A DNA stretch of 27,998 nucleotides. Origin: Pseudopedobacter sp043763845. Its GTDB lineage: Bacteria; Bacteroidota; Bacteroidia; Sphingobacteriales; Sphingobacteriaceae. The notes below the pieces were generated by a model. It saw only the letters and a list, made by a program, of their open reading frames with translations, was not told where the DNA came from and made no database searches. The stretch spans positions 1 to 27,998 of the forward strand of contig JAYULE010000184.1 of NCBI GenBank assembly GCA_043763845.1. The letters run 5' to 3'. Both the position numbers and the translations under genes were made by a program. Below, one piece after another: positions 25,431 to 27,998 of the stretch (its first letter is position 1; every line of letters begins with the position of its first letter).

Positions 25431-26912
25431 ATGGCAAAAAATAACGACGAACTTTTAAAGAATGTAATATCTCACGCCAAAGAATATGGCTTTGTTTTTC
25501 AATCGAGCGAAATTTATGATGGCTTAAGTGCTGTTTACGATTATGGGCAGTTGGGTGCCGAGTTAAAAAACAACCTGAAAACCTATTGGTGGAAAGCCAT
25601 GGTGCAAATGAACGAAAATATTGTTGGTATAGATTCGGCTATTTTTATGCACCCAAAAATTTGGAAAGCCAGCGGACATGTGGATGGTTTTAACGACCCC
25701 ATGATTGATAATAAGGATTCGAAAAAACGTTACCGAGCAGACCAATTGCTAGAAGATAAAATTACCCGCTACTTAAAAGACGGAAAATCGGCCAAAGCCG
25801 AAACTTTGCAAATCCAAATGGACGATGCTTTAAAAGCCGAAGATTTGCCCCGTTTAAAAGAATTGATAGAAGAAAACGAAATTGCCTGCCCTGTTTCGGG
25901 CACACGTAATTGGACAGATGTGCGCCAGTTTAACCTCATGTTTAGCACCCAATTTGGTGCAATGGCCGAAGGTGCCGATGAAATATACCTACGCCCCGAG
26001 ACCGCCCAAGGTATTTTTGTTAACTTTTTAAATGTACAAAAATCGGGACGTATGAAAATACCTTTTGGCATTGCCCAAATTGGTAAAGCGTTTAGAAATG
26101 AGGTAATTGCTCGCCAATTTATTATGCGTATGCGTGAGTTTGAGCAAATGGAAATGCAGTTTTTTGTAGCGCCAGGTACCGAAATGGAATGGTTTGCACA
26201 TTGGAAACAAGCCCGTTTAAAATGGCATTTGGCTTTGGGTACAAGCCCCGATAAATACCATTTTCATGACCATGTAAAGCTGGCACATTATGCCAATGCA
26301 GCTACCGATATTGAATTTGAATTCCCGTTTGGCTTTAAAGAAGTTGAGGGCATACACTCCCGCACCGATTTTGATTTAAGTCAGCACCAACAGTTCTCGG
26401 GTAAAAAAATGCAATATTTTGATGCCGAGGTTGATGAAGCAACAGGTAAACCCCGTGGCAATTACATACCTTACGTAATAGAAACTTCTATTGGTTTAGA
26501 TCGTATGTTTTTATTAACCCTAATAAATGCCTTTGAAGAACAAGATTTAAGTACCGATGATAAACAAGATTCTCGTACCTTATTATGCCTGCATCCGGCA
26601 TTAGCACCTTATAAAGTGGCTGTTTTTCCGCTTACTAAAAAAGATGGTTTGCCCGATAAAGCAAGAGAAATTATGGATACTCTTAAATACGATTTTAATT
26701 GTATTTACGAAGAAAAAGATGCCATTGGTAAACGCTACCGCCGTATGGATGCCGTAGGTACACCATTTTGCGTGACCGTTGATCATCAAACTTTAGAAGA
26801 CAATACCGTTACCATACGCCACCGCGACAGTATGGAGCAAGAAAGAGTTGCCATCAACGACCTTCAAAAAATCATTGGCGATTTGGTAAGCTGGAGAAAT
26901 CTGTTGGGTTAG
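25431..26912 (+). CDS. glyS: Glycyl-tRNA synthetase (single-chain class II)
   Basis: 493 residues from ATG 25431. The frame is open 43 codons further up to a TTG, but that part covers the hairpin and the -7 box and is not family-like, whereas AKNNDELLKNVISHAKEYGFVFQSSEIYDGL is the usual N-terminus. Charges tRNA-Gly. Class II motif 2 is RNEVIARQFIMRMREFEQME; motif 3 is GLDRMFLL; RPETAQGIFVNF precedes motif 2 as in other dimeric eukaryote/archaea-like GlyRS. The C-terminal anticodon-binding domain begins near HPALAPYKVAVFPL. Essential gene, here sandwiched between accessory genes. Confidence 0.96.
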   Translation: MAKNNDELLKNVISHAKEYGFVFQSSEIYDGLSAVYDYGQLGAELKNNLKTYWWKAMVQMNENIVGIDSAIFMHPKIWKASGHVDGFNDPMIDNKDSKKRYRADQLLEDKITRYLKDGKSAKAETLQIQMDDALKAEDLPRLKELIEENEIACPVSGTRNWTDVRQFNLMFSTQFGAMAEGADEIYLRPETAQGIFVNFLNVQKSGRMKIPFGIAQIGKAFRNEVIARQFIMRMREFEQMEMQFFVAPGTEMEWFAHWKQARLKWHLALGTSPDKYHFHDHVKLAHYANAATDIEFEFPFGFKEVEGIHSRTDFDLSQHQQFSGKKMQYFDAEVDEATGKPRGNYIPYVIETSIGLDRMFLLTLINAFEEQDLSTDDKQDSRTLLCLHPALAPYKVAVFPLTKKDGLPDKAREIMDTLKYDFNCIYEEKDAIGKRYRRMDAVGTPFCVTVDHQTLEDNTVTIRHRDSMEQERVAINDLQKIIGDLVSWRNLLG

Positions 26913-26922
26913 ATATTACAAG

Positions 26923-27336
26923 TTGGCTAATATTAAATACAATAAAGGTATAATTATACTAATTGCAATAATAATAGTAATAGTAATTGGCTGGTATTCT
27001 TCTTTTTGGTTTAGATATTATTATGCAATGGTAAAATCAAATAAAGATGCCAGTTTTACAAAGTGCAAGGAACAAACTGATGAATCATTTCATGGCAAAA
27101 TTAGGAATGTAAACAGATTTGAATATGATGAATATATGAAAGATCACTTTATTGCTCTAGATATAGTACCTGATTCTGGAATAAGTTTTACATATTAATT
27201 TTACTACGAGGATGCAAAGAATAAATTGAGTTTTATTGAAACTGGCGATAGTATTACTAAAAATAAATCAGATTTATTTTTAGTGATAAAAACGAATGGA
27301 AATAAAAAAAAATTTAAAGTACCTGGTTGTCAATAA
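26923..27336 (+). pseudogene. Small membrane-protein gene interrupted by one in-frame stop
   Basis: From a TTG at 26923, 11 nt after glyS, the frame encodes MANIKYNKGIIILIAIIIVI (TM at ~9-24) and a soluble tail up to GISFTY, then TAA (27196-27198). The same frame continues without a break as FYYEDAKNKLSFIETGDSIT ... KTNGNKKKFKVPGCQ to TAA at 27334-27336. The continuation looks protein-like and in-register, so a single nonsense change (for example TAT to TAA) in an original ~136-codon gene is the simplest reading. Length and layout (N-terminal anchor, small beta-rich domain with a GDSI motif) are common in Bacteroidota hypothetical proteins. The start codon is uncertain because no ATG precedes the TM segment. 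Confidence 0.6.
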
Positions 27337-27423
27337 TTATAACTAAGTAAAATCCGTTCTTTTAGATTTGCAACTTGGGCTAACTCTCCTTACAAACTAT
27401 GAGAGTTTTATCCGACAGGCAGG

Positions 27424-27526
27424 GCGTTAACGATGGCAGCGGCATCCTTTTTGGCTTTTCCGCCAAAAAGATACCTTGCCTACCGGCAGGCAGGTAGCGC
27501 ACAGCGTGTTAAAACGCCCAAATCAT
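27424..27526. repeat. Mosaic palindromic repeat, copy 2
   Basis: Same outer blocks as 23917-24034, with complementary ends GGGCGTT and AACGCCC when 27422-27423 are included. The centre is CTTTTTGGC-TTTTCC-GCCAAAAAG, a perfect 9-bp hairpin. Between GATAC (27470-27474) and AGCG (27496) there is a 21-nt insert (27475-27495) built on CCTACCGGCAGGCAGG that copy 1 lacks. Confidence 0.8.
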
Positions 27527-27695
27527 TGCTCAAACCAAATATTAGGTTTTAGAGATGAATGTACTATTTCAATTAATGGGTACCCATCATATCAAGTCAT
27601 GATGCAAAATTAGACAGAGAAAAATTCAAAGATGTCAACATTCAAAAATCGATACAATTTCACCTACCTTATTTGCATATAAAAATATCCGAAAC

Positions 27696-27709
27696 CACAT
27701 TTAAATGTG
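27696..27709. promoter_or_regulatory. Palindromic operator candidate for the XRE gene
   Basis: CACATTTAAATGTG is a perfect 14-bp palindrome. Part of it with its right flank (AATGTGATTT, 27704-27713) is the inverse of the AAATCACATT core in the two direct repeats downstream. Confidence 0.55.
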
Positions 27710-27749
27710 ATTTTAGATGTTTCGCCTTTACAATTTTTATATACTACTC

Positions 27750-27826
27750 ATTAAATCACATTATATTATGGTTTTGTTTGTTTAAATAAGAAATAAACCT
27801 ATATTTACCTATTAAATCACATTATA
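27750..27826. repeat. Two 16-bp direct repeats around the XRE promoter
   Basis: ATTAAATCACATTATA occurs at 27750-27765 and at 27811-27826, exact, 61 bp apart. The second ends on the base before the ATG. They flank the promoter on both sides, as expected for autoregulatory binding sites. Confidence 0.75.
27777..27807 (+). promoter_or_regulatory. Promoter of the XRE regulator gene
   Basis: TTTG (27777-27780), 19-bp spacer, TATATTTA (27800-27807), one base off TAnnTTTG. The start codon is 19 nt past the -7 box. Confidence 0.6.
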
Positions 27827-27998
27827 ATGTTAGTGAAAGATTTTGGAGAAACCATCAAAAACAGAAGGAAAGAGTTAAACATCACTCAACCACACTTGGC
27901 AGAACTGGCAAATGTGAGCACTAATACGCTATATAAATTAGAAAGGGGTCAAGGCAATCCTTCATTGGAGGTTTTAAGTAAGCTGGCGGAAGTATTGG
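27827..27998 (+). CDS. XRE-family HTH regulator, HipB-like (truncated by window edge)
   Basis: 57 codons visible from ATG 27827: an N-terminal Xre/Cro HTH, with IKNRRKELNITQPHLAELAN (10-29), then VSTNTLYKLERGQGNPSLEVL (30-50). The recognition helix is at about 31-40. The sequence resembles HipB-type antitoxins of Bacteroidota, which are followed by hipA kinase genes; that gene would lie beyond the window and cannot be seen. The AAATCACATT sites upstream suggest autoregulation. Confidence 0.8.
   Translation, partial: MLVKDFGETIKNRRKELNITQPHLAELANVSTNTLYKLERGQGNPSLEVLSKLAEVL

Larger units (their letters stand above)
27337..27826. other. 490-bp intergenic region with repeat copy 2 and XRE promoter
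   Basis: Contains CCGACAGGCAGG (27412-27423), mosaic repeat copy 2 (27424-27526), and the operator-promoter array of the XRE gene (27696-27826). No credible ORF in 27527-27695. Confidence 0.7.

Noticed and set aside
23917..27526. CRISPR array
   Set aside because: Only two repeat copies, 3.5 kb apart, with palindromic mosaic structure; no regular spacers and no cas genes in the window.
27540..27695. Short ORFs with ATG near 27555 and GGGTACCC palindrome
   Set aside because: The longest frame is about 15 codons, and an 8-bp palindrome is expected by chance.

Overview
The window is about 28 kb of AT-rich bacterial chromosome, almost certainly from Bacteroidota. The signs are a fused alpha-beta 2-oxoacid dehydrogenase E1, a tmRNA tag reading GENNYALAA, promoters of the TAnnTTTG (-7) type instead of sigma70 -10 boxes, a large multi-SLBB export protein, and an A2M-family cell-surface giant. 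A Sphingobacteriia-like lineage is plausible, but I cannot fix the genus.

Layout. 1-2315 (-): 5' part of a large alpha-2-macroglobulin-like protein that runs off the left edge. 2537-4951 (-): fused E1 alpha/beta. 5081-6796 (+): a DUF1573 protein with its terminator, then a class I/II aminotransferase. 6858-7252 (+): ssrA tmRNA with a terminator. 7507-8793 (+): citrate synthase. 8990-10159 (+): AAA ATPase with a DUF4143 C-terminus, under a promoter that overlaps a perfect 21-bp inverted repeat. 10214-11056 (-): secreted alpha/beta hydrolase. 11343-11638 (+): remnant of a YoeB-type toxin-antitoxin pair. 11790-18663 (+): exopolysaccharide block (SLBB export protein, Wzz-like co-polymerase, hexapeptide acyltransferase, glycosyltransferase, WecA/MraY-like initiating transferase). 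18780-21368 (+): PEP carboxylase. 21466-21786 (-): LapA-domain protein. 22129-23028 (+) xerD and 23013-23807 (-) prmC overlap tail to tail.

The right end (23.8-28 kb) looks more accessory. It holds two copies of a mosaic REP/MITE-like repeat, a two-gene GNAT-like plus HigA-like module that reads as a toxin-antitoxin operon, a glycyl-tRNA synthetase, a small membrane-protein gene broken by one in-frame stop, and the start of an XRE (HipB-like) regulator whose promoter sits between direct repeats.

Metabolic theme: citrate synthase, PEP carboxylase, the 2-oxoacid dehydrogenase and the aminotransferase are central carbon and amino-acid enzymes, and the middle third builds a surface polysaccharide. 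Several genes (8990, 18780, 25431) have a -7-like box ending only 4-7 nt before the start codon, which predicts leaderless or nearly leaderless mRNAs. The least familiar unit is the GNAT/HigA-like pair at 24258-25293 with its own promoter and a palindrome over the -33 position.
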